Shown here one piece after another: positions 14,919 through 23,610 of a stretch of 23,915 bases of DNA. A program made the position numbers and the translations under genes. Positions within the stretch are counted from its first letter, which is position 1, and every line of letters begins with the position of its first letter. Origin of the DNA: a bacterium (GTDB taxonomy: Bacteria > Tectomicrobia > Entotheonellia > Entotheonellales > Entotheonellaceae); the NCBI GenBank assembly GCA_027294925.1, contig JAPULM010000379.1, positions 1-23,915 on the forward strand, read 5' to 3'. The notes beneath the pieces were generated by a model, which was not told the DNA's origin, did not search any database, and saw only the letters and a list, made by a program, of their open reading frames with translations.

Positions 14919-17222
14919 ATGACCTACATCGGCCAATCACTCAAGCGCTTCGAAGACCCGAAGCTCTTGCAAGGGCAGGGATGCTTCGTAGATGACATGC
15001 AGGTGCCGGACATGTTGCATGCAGCCGTCTTACGTAGCCCCCATGCACATGCGCGTCTTCAGTCAATTGACGTAGCGGTGGCGCTAAACCGCCCGGGCGT
15101 GGTCAGCGTGCTGACGGGCGACGCTTTAGCAGGCGCCATGCGAGACATCCCGCACCGCTACGCACCTGAACTGGAAGGTACTGAGGTGCCCGCCCACCCC
15201 ATCTTGGCGCGACATAAAGTGTGCTACGTCGGGCAACCAATAGCGCTGGTGGTCGCGCAAGATCGCTACATCGCGCATGATGCTCTAGACGACATCGTGG
15301 TGGCCTACGAGCCGCTGCCGCCGGTTGTCGATTTACGGCAGGCAGCGCAAGACCAACCCTTGCTGCACGAAACATTTGGCTCCAACGTGGCCATGCGGAT
15401 ACAGTTAGGCCGGGGCGATGTGGAAGCGGCTTTTGCGCAGGCCGATTGTGTGATTGAGGCGCGCTATGAGGCGCCACGCCTATCGGCGGCGCCCATGGAA
15501 TGTCGGGGGGTGATTGCCCAGTACGACCGTGCGGAGCAACACTTGACCTTGTGGACGTCTACTCAGGTGCCCCACAAAGTGCAGCGCCTTTTATTGCAAA
15601 TGTTCGTCGACCCACCACAGAAACTGCGCGTTATCGCCCCCGATGTGGGTGGCGGCTTCGGCCAAAAAGTCGAAATCTGGCCGGAGGAAGCAGCGTGCAG
15701 TTATCTCGCCATAACACTCGAACGGCCGATCAAGTGGATTGAAACACGGCGGGAAAATATGCTGGCCTACCATGGGCGTGGCTATTGCGGCGATGTGCAA
15801 GCCGCCGTTAAGCGTGACGGCACCATTCTAGGCATGCGCTTCCGTCTCCTTGCCGATCTTGGCGCTTACTTTCTCAATGCGACGCCCGGCCCGCCGGGCA
15901 ATGCGGCGCAACGGGTAGCCGGACCTTACGCGATTGAGAATATGGCAGTGGAATGCCTCGGCATTCTGACCAATAAACCATCCACCGGCCCCTACCGGGG
16001 GGCTGGGGGACCTGAAGCAGCCTACTTTATGGAGCGTACCATCGACCGCATCGCAGATGAGCTGAACCTGGATGCAGCCGAGGTCCGTCGTCGTAATTTT
16101 GTGCCAACGGATGCCTTCCCTTATACGACGGCCACCGGATTGCACTATGACTCTGGTGACTATGCAAAAGCTTTTGAACAGGCATTGACCTTGGCCGACT
16201 ATGCAACGCTGCGTCAGACGCAGCAGACCCGTGGGGCTGACCAGCCGTTGCTCGGTATCGGTATTGCAACGGTGGTCAAAGCGTCCGGCGGCAAAGGCGA
16301 AATGCGCCAGAGCAACGCTCGCGTACGGGTGGAGCCAACTGGCGAGGTGACGGTGTATACCGAAATCTCCCCGCATGGACAGGGCACTGCGACAACCTTC
16401 AGCCAGATTGCCGCCGATACACTTGGCCTGCGGCCGGATCAGGTGCAAGTTCTGCATGGCGATACCGACATGCTGCCCTGGGGCCAGGGCACCTTTGCCA
16501 GTCGCGGCCTATCGGTAGGCGGTTCGGCAGTTTATGCGGCGCTACTGGAAGCACGTCAGGAGCTCGCGCAGGTGGCGGCACGCCTGCTAGAATGTGCGCC
16601 ACAGGACATCACGTTTCAGGCCGGACAGCTGGTCAATCAACGCAATCCGGCCCAAACGTTGCCGTTTACCGAAGTTGCGCACGCCGCCCAACCCCGACAA
16701 TCCCTGTCTGGAAAAGGCGACAGCGGGCTGGAATTTCACGTCGAATTTGCGCTACCGGACAACCCGTATGGATTCGGTGCGCATGTGGTGGTGGTGGAGA
16801 TCGACCGCGACAGTGGTGAGTTGCGCATTATACGCTATGCAGCGGTACATGACTGTGGGCGTGTGGTGAATCCAACCCTCTTAGAGGGACAAATATATGG
16901 CGCCATTGCCCAGGGCCTTGGGCAAGCGCTTGGTGAGGATTTGCATTACAGTTCGCAGGGGCAGCCCCAAGCCGGAACGTTTTTAGACTATCCAATACCG
17001 CATGCCAAAGATATCCCCACCGTGCGAATGGCGATCATGCAAACCCCTTCTCCTACCAATCCACTTGGTTTCAAAGGCATCGGCGAATTGCCAACGGTGG
17101 CCAGCCCGGTTGCCCTAGCCAATGCGGTCATTGATGCCTTGCCGGAGCTTGGCGATTACCATTTCGATGCCCCTATGACGTCGGAAAAAATCTGGCGCGC
17201 CTTGAACCAATCCCCACCCTAA
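14919..17222 (+). CDS. Xanthine dehydrogenase-family molybdopterin-binding large subunit (CoxL/XdhB-like)
   Basis: A 767-residue molybdenum hydroxylase catalytic subunit. The short N-terminal Ald_Xan_dh_C domain opens with GQSLKRFEDPKLL (5-17) and runs to about residue 140; the molybdopterin domain follows. Motifs are PMECRG (192-197), GGGFGQK (244-250), PYRGAGGPEAAY (358-369), HGQGTATTFSQIA and the C-terminal GIGELP with catalytic-type glutamate E723. The AYXCSFR loop of true form I CO dehydrogenase is absent, so CO oxidation is unlikely; hydroxylation of an N-heterocycle or aldehyde is more probable. No 2Fe-2S or FAD subunit gene, nor a maturation gene, is nearby. ATG at 14919 follows AAGGAGAGG closely; the upstream in-frame ATG at 14874 has no such site. 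Confidence 0.92.
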   Translation: MTYIGQSLKRFEDPKLLQGQGCFVDDMQVPDMLHAAVLRSPHAHARLQSIDVAVALNRPGVVSVLTGDALAGAMRDIPHRYAPELEGTEVPAHPILARHKVCYVGQPIALVVAQDRYIAHDALDDIVVAYEPLPPVVDLRQAAQDQPLLHETFGSNVAMRIQLGRGDVEAAFAQADCVIEARYEAPRLSAAPMECRGVIAQYDRAEQHLTLWTSTQVPHKVQRLLLQMFVDPPQKLRVIAPDVGGGFGQKVEIWPEEAACSYLAITLERPIKWIETRRENMLAYHGRGYCGDVQAAVKRDGTILGMRFRLLADLGAYFLNATPGPPGNAAQRVAGPYAIENMAVECLGILTNKPSTGPYRGAGGPEAAYFMERTIDRIADELNLDAAEVRRRNFVPTDAFPYTTATGLHYDSGDYAKAFEQALTLADYATLRQTQQTRGADQPLLGIGIATVVKASGGKGEMRQSNARVRVEPTGEVTVYTEISPHGQGTATTFSQIAADTLGLRPDQVQVLHGDTDMLPWGQGTFASRGLSVGGSAVYAALLEARQELAQVAARLLECAPQDITFQAGQLVNQRNPAQTLPFTEVAHAAQPRQSLSGKGDSGLEFHVEFALPDNPYGFGAHVVVVEIDRDSGELRIIRYAAVHDCGRVVNPTLLEGQIYGAIAQGLGQALGEDLHYSSQGQPQAGTFLDYPIPHAKDIPTVRMAIMQTPSPTNPLGFKGIGELPTVASPVALANAVIDALPELGDYHFDAPMTSEKIWRALNQSPP

Positions 17223-17267
17223 ATGACTGTCTAAATGTGGCGCGAGAAGGTCGCAGATGCACAGCGC

Positions 17268-18341
17268 CTAGCGCGCCGAATTGGCCGCCTGCACCGAGTC
17301 GACAGGTTCGGCAACCGCATCACCGGTGTAATAGGTTGAACCATCGGCGCGTTCCTGAATACCTGCCGTACCCTTGTAGGCATGGACAGCGGGAGCCAGA
17401 GGACGGACGCCATCCAACATCAGCCACAGCCGCAACAGATGACGTTTACGAGCTGGCTCCGGGTGGTCTTCAAAGCTGGTACGATGATGCAGCAGAACGC
17501 AGTTGTTGAAAAAAACCGCCTCACCCGGCTCCAGCATAAAAGTCAACTTGATATCGTCGCGAGCCGCCACCTCTTCGAACAGATCGAGGGCTTCAAGCTG
17601 CAACGGGCTTAACGGCTGCTCGAGTTCCGCCGCACCCATGTCAATATAATTACGCAAGAACACCACACTGACCTCCCCGTCTTGCTCCGATAGCACGGGG
17701 ATCTTGTCAGGCGTAACGGCTGGTTGTCCGGGTAATTGCTCACCGCGACGATGGTACTGAAACCCCTCAAACAACGGTTCAAGTAATTCGGGCCGGGTGG
17801 CCAATATCTCATTATAAATTGTATGGGCGCTGCTATAACCGCTCAATCCGCCACGCATGGCTCGCTGCAGACACAGCATGCCGAGCACATCCGCCCGGTC
17901 AGTATGCAGGGTGAGCTCACGGCTATTGCGGTAAGCCCGTTCTCGTTGGTCTTTACCACCAACATCAATGACATGCCCGATGTAATCACCCAGATTGCTC
18001 TGCGATGCGGCACGACCAACATAGGTGCCCAGTCCCCAGTAGATGGTGGCAATCTCGTCTTCCGTGTAGCGTTGCAATGGAAACCCGCGCAACAGCACAA
18101 ACCCCCGCCCGTTGAGGACCTCGTCACGCCAGGCCGCCACATCATCGGCGATGTCGTCAAGAGCGAAGTCTTCCCGGCTGATCGATGCCGTTTCCCTCGT
18201 GGCGGCTCGATTTGCGGCCAGAGCGCGATCGAAAGCAACAACGTGTTGCTCATTTAAAGTGACTGAAAAATCATCTTTGGATGAAAAATCACTCGGCCGC
18301 CACGCACTGCGGCGCACGATAGGTTGACGGGTTGTGGGCAT
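17268..18341 (-). CDS. TauD/TfdA-like Fe(II)/2-oxoglutarate-dependent dioxygenase
   Basis: A 357-residue non-haem iron dioxygenase that would couple oxidation of a substrate to decarboxylation of 2-oxoglutarate. The metal-binding facial triad is H146 and D148 in LTLHTDRAD plus H285 in NNCVLLHHRTSF, with the 2-oxoglutarate arginine likely R304 in RHLLRLWL. GFVLLRGFPL (80-89) is the typical early strand. It is longer than TauD (about 280), closer to the clavaminate-synthase-like and related larger members, so taurine as substrate is not supported. AGGAGGA sits six to eight bases before ATG. It converges with the molybdopterin subunit gene, 45 bases away, with no strong terminator in between. 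Confidence 0.9.
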   Translation of the reverse strand: MPTTRQPIVRRSAWRPSDFSSKDDFSVTLNEQHVVAFDRALAANRAATRETASISREDFALDDIADDVAAWRDEVLNGRGFVLLRGFPLQRYTEDEIATIYWGLGTYVGRAASQSNLGDYIGHVIDVGGKDQRERAYRNSRELTLHTDRADVLGMLCLQRAMRGGLSGYSSAHTIYNEILATRPELLEPLFEGFQYHRRGEQLPGQPAVTPDKIPVLSEQDGEVSVVFLRNYIDMGAAELEQPLSPLQLEALDLFEEVAARDDIKLTFMLEPGEAVFFNNCVLLHHRTSFEDHPEPARKRHLLRLWLMLDGVRPLAPAVHAYKGTAGIQERADGSTYYTGDAVAEPVDSVQAANSAR

Positions 18342-18402
18342 GCCAAATCCTCCTATATCTATTATCTATGCGGTATCAGTATCGGAACAAACAAAAGGCA
18401 TT

Positions 18403-18420
18403 CTAGCGCTAGCTGGCCAG
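18403..18420. repeat. Two adjacent perfect palindromes in the divergent gap
   Basis: CTAGCGCTAG (18403-18412) is followed directly by CTGGCCAG (18413-18420), each a perfect palindrome. They lie in the 235-base gap between the divergent dioxygenase and CYTH genes, about 60-80 bases upstream of the dioxygenase start. They could be an operator, but no regulator gene is nearby. The rest of this gap shows no gene. Confidence 0.25.
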
Positions 18421-18576
18421 GAGCGCAACCCCTGGGCACACAACGGAAGGGTCAGCTGAGTAAAAACTGCCTACTTGCTGCTGGACACGCACTGCCAGGT
18501 GGGGTAGGTTAAGACTGCTTCCCAAAAGCAAACCTGAATATCTATAGACGTTTACTTCATTTTAAGCAAAAAATCG

Positions 18577-19107
18577 ATGCCCAGAAATGTTGAGATCAAA
18601 GCACGTTTAACGCACGTCGAAGAGCAGCGCTCCCGTGCAGCACAGCTTGCGGATGCGCCACCGGAGGTGATCAAACAGGAGGATGTTTTCTTCAATGTGC
18701 CGCAGGGGCGCTTGAAACTCCGCTTTCTTTCGCCAACCCATGGTCAACTCATCTTCTATCAACGCAGCGATCAGATAGGTCCGAAGCTATCAATGTATGA
18801 ACGAGTTGATACCGACCAACCGCACCAGCTTAAGGCGGTATTGGAAGCAGGCTATGGCATTCGCTCTATCGTCCGTAAAACGCGACATCTCTATAAGGTG
18901 GGTCGCACCCGGATCCACCTTGATGACGTTGAGACACTCGGCGATTTCCTAGAGCTAGAAGTGGTGCTTAGCGACTCGGAAGCGCCTAGCGTGGGAGAGC
19001 ATGAGGCGCGTCAGCTGATGCAAAAGCTCGGTATTACCGAGACCCAGCTTGTCAAAGAGGCATACGTTGATCTATTACAACAACACAACGAGGCGGGGGA
19101 CAAATAA
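18577..19107 (+). CDS. CYTH-domain protein (class IV adenylate cyclase / triphosphatase-like)
   Basis: A 176-residue single-domain CYTH protein. The family's N-terminal metal and triphosphate signature appears as NVEIKAR (4-10); the ideal ExExK reads N-x-E-x-K, a variant common in the bacterial CyaB-like group. Further charged beta-strands characteristic of the tunnel fold follow: LKLRFL, LIFYQRSD, YKVGRTRIHLDDVETLGDFLELEV. Members cleave or cyclise nucleoside triphosphates, tripolyphosphate or thiamine triphosphate; which one cannot be told. ATG at 18577 has only weak purine-rich sequence upstream. It precedes a methyltransferase gene on the same strand by 80 bases. Confidence 0.87.
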   Translation: MPRNVEIKARLTHVEEQRSRAAQLADAPPEVIKQEDVFFNVPQGRLKLRFLSPTHGQLIFYQRSDQIGPKLSMYERVDTDQPHQLKAVLEAGYGIRSIVRKTRHLYKVGRTRIHLDDVETLGDFLELEVVLSDSEAPSVGEHEARQLMQKLGITETQLVKEAYVDLLQQHNEAGDK

Positions 19108-19187
19108 CGGTACCCAAATCCACCCCACACCCTGGCATCAGGGTTGAGCTCTTGCTAACCATTGTCGACTCGGATATGGAGATATGC

Positions 19188-20009
19188 ATGCATGACACGA
19201 TCGATGCCCAAGCAATCAACAATTATTGGGGCCGTGCAGGATTGGGGCAAGCCATTCTCGATGCCCTAACGGAAGCGGGCAAAGACCTCGATGCCCTGAG
19301 CATCGACGACCTAGCCCCAGTGGATCAGTTTCATGCTGGCGGTAAGGGAGCCACTGAACGCCTGGCGCATCTTGCCGGCTTGCAGCCCGACACACGCGTG
19401 TTAGACGTAGGCGGTGGCCTAGGGGGGCCAGCACGCACGCTGGCAGTTCAATTTGGCTGTCGCGTCACCTCGATCGATCTAACGGAATCCTATGTGCAAG
19501 CGGCACAAGTGCTGACCACACGTTTGGGGCTAGACGACCGGTTGACACACCAGACCGGCAATGCATTGCAGTTGCCATTTGACGACGGCATATTTGACCT
19601 GTTGTGGACGCAAAATAGCGGCATGAACATTGCCGCCAAGGAAGAGTTATACAAGGGCTTCCACCGCGTACTGCGCGGCGGCGGCTTGCTAGCCCTGCAG
19701 GAGCCGATGGCGGGAGCGCAGCAACCGCTCATCTTTCCCCTGATGTGGGCGCGCAACGCAGATGCCAGCTTTCTGCGGACGCCGGCTGAGATGCGTACCC
19801 TGATTGAGGCGGCAGGCTTCCGCAGCCGCGATTGGCATGACGTGACGGCGGCAACAACTGCCAAGCAAGCCGGTGCAGCCGAACCGGCTTTTAGTATTCA
19901 GCGCCTGGTGATGGGCAACGCGTTAGAGGCGATTAGAGAGGCCGGTCGGCGTAATCAAAGCGAAGGTCGCATGGTTATGGTGCAAGCCATCTTCGAGCGG
20001 CCATCCTAA
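19188..20009 (+). CDS. SAM-dependent methyltransferase (sarcosine/dimethylglycine or SMT-like type)
   Basis: A 273-residue class I methyltransferase. Motif I is VLDVGGGLGGPARTLA (71-86), followed by the SIDLTESYVQAA segment, the GNALQLPFDDGIFDLLW stretch and a WTQNSGMNI block. This set resembles the bacterial sarcosine/dimethylglycine N-methyltransferase and related small-molecule or sterol-type methyltransferases, but the substrate is not settled. ATG at 19188 is preferred, six bases after GGAG at 19178-19181; upstream ATG 19176 and TTG 19152 are less well supported. Its stop overlaps the end of the convergent ABC exporter gene by four bases. Confidence 0.86.
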   Translation: MHDTIDAQAINNYWGRAGLGQAILDALTEAGKDLDALSIDDLAPVDQFHAGGKGATERLAHLAGLQPDTRVLDVGGGLGGPARTLAVQFGCRVTSIDLTESYVQAAQVLTTRLGLDDRLTHQTGNALQLPFDDGIFDLLWTQNSGMNIAAKEELYKGFHRVLRGGGLLALQEPMAGAQQPLIFPLMWARNADASFLRTPAEMRTLIEAAGFRSRDWHDVTAATTAKQAGAAEPAFSIQRLVMGNALEAIREAGRRNQSEGRMVMVQAIFERPS

Positions 20010-21757
20010 TCCGCCCCCTCGGCAAAAGCCTCACCTTGAGCTTGCAGATCATGTAGCCGCCGATAGAGACCCGCGCCGGCCAACAAGTCCTGGTGAGAAC
20101 CCTCTTCGGTAATGCGGCCATGCTCCAGAATAAAGATACGTCCGACATCGTTCAGTGATGAGAGACGATGCGCAATAATAATCGTCGTGCGGCCGCCCAT
20201 GAGCTTTGCCAAAGCCTCTTGGATGAGTGCCTCCGCCTCGGAATCAACACTTGTAGTAGCCTCGTCTAGCAGCAACACAGGCGCGTCCTTCAGAAAGGCT
20301 CTCGCTAGTGAAATTCGCTGACGTTGACCGCCAGACAGGGCCATTCCGCGTTGCCCTACCGGGGTATCATAACCCTGCGGCAAGGTCGCAATAAAGTCAT
20401 GGATATTGGCGGCTCGAGCGGCCTGTTCAATTGCCTCCGGACTGGCTGCAGGTCTACCATAGCGGATGTTCTCTCCCACTGTGGTGGAAAAGAGGAAAGG
20501 TTCCTGCTGCACCAGGGCAATCTGTTGGCGCAAAAAAGCAAGTTCGAGCTGCTCAATGGGGTATCCATCTAGCCGGATTTGACCTTTAGTAGGGACATAA
20601 AACCTGAGCAGAAGATTAATCAAGGTGCTCTTGCCGGCGCCGCTTGCTCCGACCAGGGCCACTGACTCACCCGGCTGCACGTGCAGGGAAAAATTCCGCA
20701 ACACGGAGGTGTCCGGGCTATAACCAAACGTCACATTTTCAAACTGAATACCGCCCTGGATGCTCGGCAAGACCAGCCTGCCAGGTGCCTCGTGTTCCGT
20801 GGGCGTATCCAACACCATAAAAATTCGCTGTGCTGCCCCCAGGGCTTTCTGAATACGAAAATTAGCATTACTCAGCCCCTTAAGGGGCGTCTGGAAGTGG
20901 GTAAGGTAGCTGAGGTAGGCGACCAAAGCCCCCACCGTCATCGTCTCTGTCAACACCTGGGGCGCAGCCAACCATACCACTAACCCGGTGCTTCCGATTA
21001 AGAGGGTTTCAACTGTGGCGCTATAGTAGCCTTGTAGCCGGGCCAGACGCAAATTGGCAAGCAAGATATTGTTGGATTGGGCGCGGAACCGGTTTAACTC
21101 GGCGCGCTCCATGCTGAAGGCTTTCACCACCCCAATACCGGACAGGGTTTCTGTGGCCAGCGTCGCCAGGTCGCCCAATCGGCTTCTTACCTTCAGAGAT
21201 GACCCTTTGACAACCCGCCGGAACACGTGCATCGACACCGCCAACAGGATGATAAACGGTAGGACCAGCAGGGTCAGTTTGACGTTCAGCGAAAAAAGAA
21301 TGGCCAGGACGCCGAACACCATAATGAGGTGAACACCAGCCTCGGTCACCAATCCTTTCAAGCCGTCCTCCAGGGCATCGGCGTCGTTTACCTGGCGCGA
21401 GACCAGATCACCCACCGGGGTCTTGTTGAAATAGCTAGCCGGCAAGTGCTCGATATGCTGATACAGATCGCAGCGCAGCTGGTGGATGGCCCGCTGACTG
21501 AGCAGCGCCAGAAAGTAGCGCTGGGCAACGTCAAATCCCTGCCGAAAGATCACGGCGCCTAACAGCCCTAAAACCACCCACGGCAGCAAGGAAGCGTCGC
21601 GGCCCAAAATGACCCGATCGATCAACACCACACCGGTGAGCCAAGGCGCAACCAGGCTCAGCATGGTGGCGGCAACCATGCAAACCATGATCACGGGCAG
21701 CAGGCGCCAATGATTCCAGATATAGGCTAAAAGTCGGAGCACTTGACTGCGCTGCAT
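20006..21757 (-). CDS. MsbA-like ABC exporter, fused membrane and ATPase domains
   Basis: A 583-residue half-transporter, nearly the length of E. coli MsbA (582). The membrane domain (about 15-310) has around six hydrophobic helices. The nucleotide-binding domain has Walker A GASGAGKST (370-378, K376), Q-loop QQEPFLF, signature LSGGQ (474-478), Walker B VLLLDE (494-499) and switch H530. It probably works as a homodimer. It could flip lipid A, since no msbA lies within the lipid A run, but drug or lipid export is equally possible. The start codon has only a modest purine-rich site. Its 3' end overlaps the methyltransferase tail-to-tail by four bases. Confidence 0.92.
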   Translation of the reverse strand: MQRSQVLRLLAYIWNHWRLLPVIMVCMVAATMLSLVAPWLTGVVLIDRVILGRDASLLPWVVLGLLGAVIFRQGFDVAQRYFLALLSQRAIHQLRCDLYQHIEHLPASYFNKTPVGDLVSRQVNDADALEDGLKGLVTEAGVHLIMVFGVLAILFSLNVKLTLLVLPFIILLAVSMHVFRRVVKGSSLKVRSRLGDLATLATETLSGIGVVKAFSMERAELNRFRAQSNNILLANLRLARLQGYYSATVETLLIGSTGLVVWLAAPQVLTETMTVGALVAYLSYLTHFQTPLKGLSNANFRIQKALGAAQRIFMVLDTPTEHEAPGRLVLPSIQGGIQFENVTFGYSPDTSVLRNFSLHVQPGESVALVGASGAGKSTLINLLLRFYVPTKGQIRLDGYPIEQLELAFLRQQIALVQQEPFLFSTTVGENIRYGRPAASPEAIEQAARAANIHDFIATLPQGYDTPVGQRGMALSGGQRQRISLARAFLKDAPVLLLDEATTSVDSEAEALIQEALAKLMGGRTTIIIAHRLSSLNDVGRIFILEHGRITEEGSHQDLLAGAGLYRRLHDLQAQGEAFAEGAD

Positions 21758-21782
21758 ATTCCCGTTCCGTCTTTCCTCACGA

Positions 21783-22604
21783 TCAACCGACAGGTGGTGA
21801 CCAGTCGAGCCAGGCGCAGAGAGCCTGTCCCATAATAAGTTCCTTGTCGCGCACCGACAACCACGGCAGCTCTTCCGTGAACATCGTCACGCATTCCTTC
21901 CATGAGCACGGCATGCGGGTGATGTCCGTACCCCAAAACATGCGCTCAGGGCCAAAAGCATCGTAGATCTGGCGAATATAGGTATGGATGTTGTGATAAG
22001 GATAGGCCTGACTAGAATAGCTTGGCGCGCCGGAGGTCTTAACCGCCACGTTCGGATACTTGGCCAATGCCAGTAGTTCGGCTAGATTACCCCAGGCCGC
22101 CTCGTCTTTGCTGCCTGACGGCCGACCGAAATGATCGATGATCAGCTTGAGCCCCGCATGGAGCTCCGCCACCTGTCCCACTAAAGGAAGGAAATTGGCT
22201 GCAGCAAGCCCAACCGGCAATCCGGCACGCTCCGCCGCCGGCCATAGCCAGTCGATCGTACCATCTGTGGGCCAGCTGCGCTGATGCGGCTGTAAAAACG
22301 TAAAGCGTAGACCAAGCATCCCTGGTCGTTGCTTCCAGCCATCGATAAGAGCTCGACTCTCCGGCCGATCGAGGGGGAAATTCCCCAGGATTGCCAGCCG
22401 CTTAGGATGCTGTCTGGCAGCCTCGACGGCCAGTTCGTTGGAATCGGGGTCCCAGCCAGGCGGATGAATAATCGCTGCATCGACGCCTGCGGCATCCATC
22501 TCTTGCAATAAATCGTCCTTCGTGTAGCTGGAAATTTGCCGATGGGCAGGGTTTGTCGGGATACCTTTGCTCCAAATATGAACCTGTGAGTCAACGATCA
22601 GCAT
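21783..22604 (-). CDS. TIM-barrel amidohydrolase (Amidohydrolase_2, COG3618-like)
   Basis: A 273-residue metal-dependent hydrolase of the family containing lactonases and dicarboxylate hydrolases such as LigI. The N-terminal metal motif reads VDSQVHIW (4-11): where many members have D-x-H-x-H, the first histidine is Q7 and only H9 is kept, a variant I believe recurs in a subgroup. IIDHFGRPSG (155-164) and WGTDITRMP (224-232, D227) provide the other active-site residues. The substrate is unknown. AGGAGGA precedes ATG at ideal spacing. It lies between the exporter and another TIM-barrel gene on the same strand, which suggests a small catabolic group. Confidence 0.88.
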   Translation of the reverse strand: MLIVDSQVHIWSKGIPTNPAHRQISSYTKDDLLQEMDAAGVDAAIIHPPGWDPDSNELAVEAARQHPKRLAILGNFPLDRPESRALIDGWKQRPGMLGLRFTFLQPHQRSWPTDGTIDWLWPAAERAGLPVGLAAANFLPLVGQVAELHAGLKLIIDHFGRPSGSKDEAAWGNLAELLALAKYPNVAVKTSGAPSYSSQAYPYHNIHTYIRQIYDAFGPERMFWGTDITRMPCSWKECVTMFTEELPWLSVRDKELIMGQALCAWLDWSPPVG

Positions 22605-22791
22605 GGCGTCCTCCTGCTGCGTTTTCTATCCGCTTTGCTGTGGTGGCTTGCTTCGTCCACAACCGGGCCATGTTGCCTATCCGAGGCTCTTGTAGAACTG
22701 CGCGTCACTTGCCGATCAAACCATACGCTGTTCCACATCACCTGTCTAGCTCCTAAGCGGCAATCTTACCCCTCAGCAGGGAGCGCGACGG

Positions 22792-23610
22792 CTACTGGCG
22801 CACAAAGTTAAAACTACTAGTGAGATTTTCCAGCGCCTGTTCATGCGGGGGTATCTCGAACACGAGAGGGCCCTCGTAAGACATCTCTTGCAAAATTTTG
22901 AGCATCTGCAAACAGTCCAGATCGCCAGTGTCTACCGTAGGATAGGGACGAAGCTCACGGGTCTGCTTGATGTGCATCATTTTGATCATACTGGGGGAAA
23001 TCGCAGCCAATTCGGATAACGGATTGCTGTCAGGGTATGCGCGGAGCTGATTGGTAAGATCAAGACAAAGCCCCAGATTGTCCCCTTCTACGGGCGACAA
23101 CCGGTCACCGGCACACTTTACCAACATGGCCATGCTGTGTAGCGGCTGCGACACGTTTTCGATCGACAAGACCACCTGTTGGCGAGCGGCCTCGTGCGCT
23201 AAATCGGCGAGACCCAAGGCTGTTGCCGGGATGTCTTCAGGCGTCTCCCATGCATGGTCGAAATAGCCACCATCGACGATCCGTAAATGCGCTTGCTGCC
23301 GACCCACACAGATTGCGCCTGTCAAGGCTGCTTGAAACAATACCCCCTGCGGGTCAACCGCTTCGGTGAGACAGGGAACCGGCACGGCCAGGTTAAACGA
23401 TAGGCCGGGAAACTGATCAATCAGGGCTTGCAGGTTAGGCAAAAGCGGACGCCAGTCGTCCCCTTGACCCGTTTCGCAGTCGCCTAGACAGGTCGCCCGC
23501 AGCTCAATGTGACGTGCGCCTCGCTGCTGGGCTTCGGCGACCAGTGTCGCCAAAGTCTGCGTCGGCAATTGCCGTTGCCAAGAATTGCTGATGGCGCCGA
23601 ATATCATCAT
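22792..23610 (-). CDS. Xylose-isomerase-like TIM-barrel protein (sugar phosphate isomerase/epimerase family)
   Basis: A 272-residue AP endonuclease 2 / xylose-isomerase-like barrel. The metal ligands expected for the fold can be placed: E151 in LSIENVS, D184 in LCLDLTN, H213 in MMHIKQT and E252 in VFEIPP, with IELRAT (35-40) as an early strand. The fold covers sugar isomerases, epimerases, inosose dehydratases and others, so the reaction is not assigned. Two ATG codons lie in tandem (23610 and 23607), preceded by GGAGGAAG. The gap of 187 bases to the amidohydrolase gene shows no gene. Both may act in the breakdown of the same unidentified carbon source. Confidence 0.86.
   Translation of the reverse strand: MMIFGAISNSWQRQLPTQTLATLVAEAQQRGARHIELRATCLGDCETGQGDDWRPLLPNLQALIDQFPGLSFNLAVPVPCLTEAVDPQGVLFQAALTGAICVGRQQAHLRIVDGGYFDHAWETPEDIPATALGLADLAHEAARQQVVLSIENVSQPLHSMAMLVKCAGDRLSPVEGDNLGLCLDLTNQLRAYPDSNPLSELAAISPSMIKMMHIKQTRELRPYPTVDTGDLDCLQMLKILQEMSYEGPLVFEIPPHEQALENLTSSFNFVRQ

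Noticed and set aside
14523..14936. Minus-strand frame of 137 codons before the molybdopterin gene
   Set aside because: It runs antisense to the ribosome binding site and start of the next gene and has no domain, so it was not called.
14919..17222. Form I aerobic CO dehydrogenase large subunit
   Set aside because: The diagnostic AYXCSFR loop is missing; the corresponding segment reads PYRGAGGPE, and no coxM/coxS genes are present.
18342..18395. Minus-strand promoter for the dioxygenase (TTGTTC, 18 bases, GATAAT)
   Set aside because: The -35 match is poor and the predicted transcript start would fall on the ribosome binding site.
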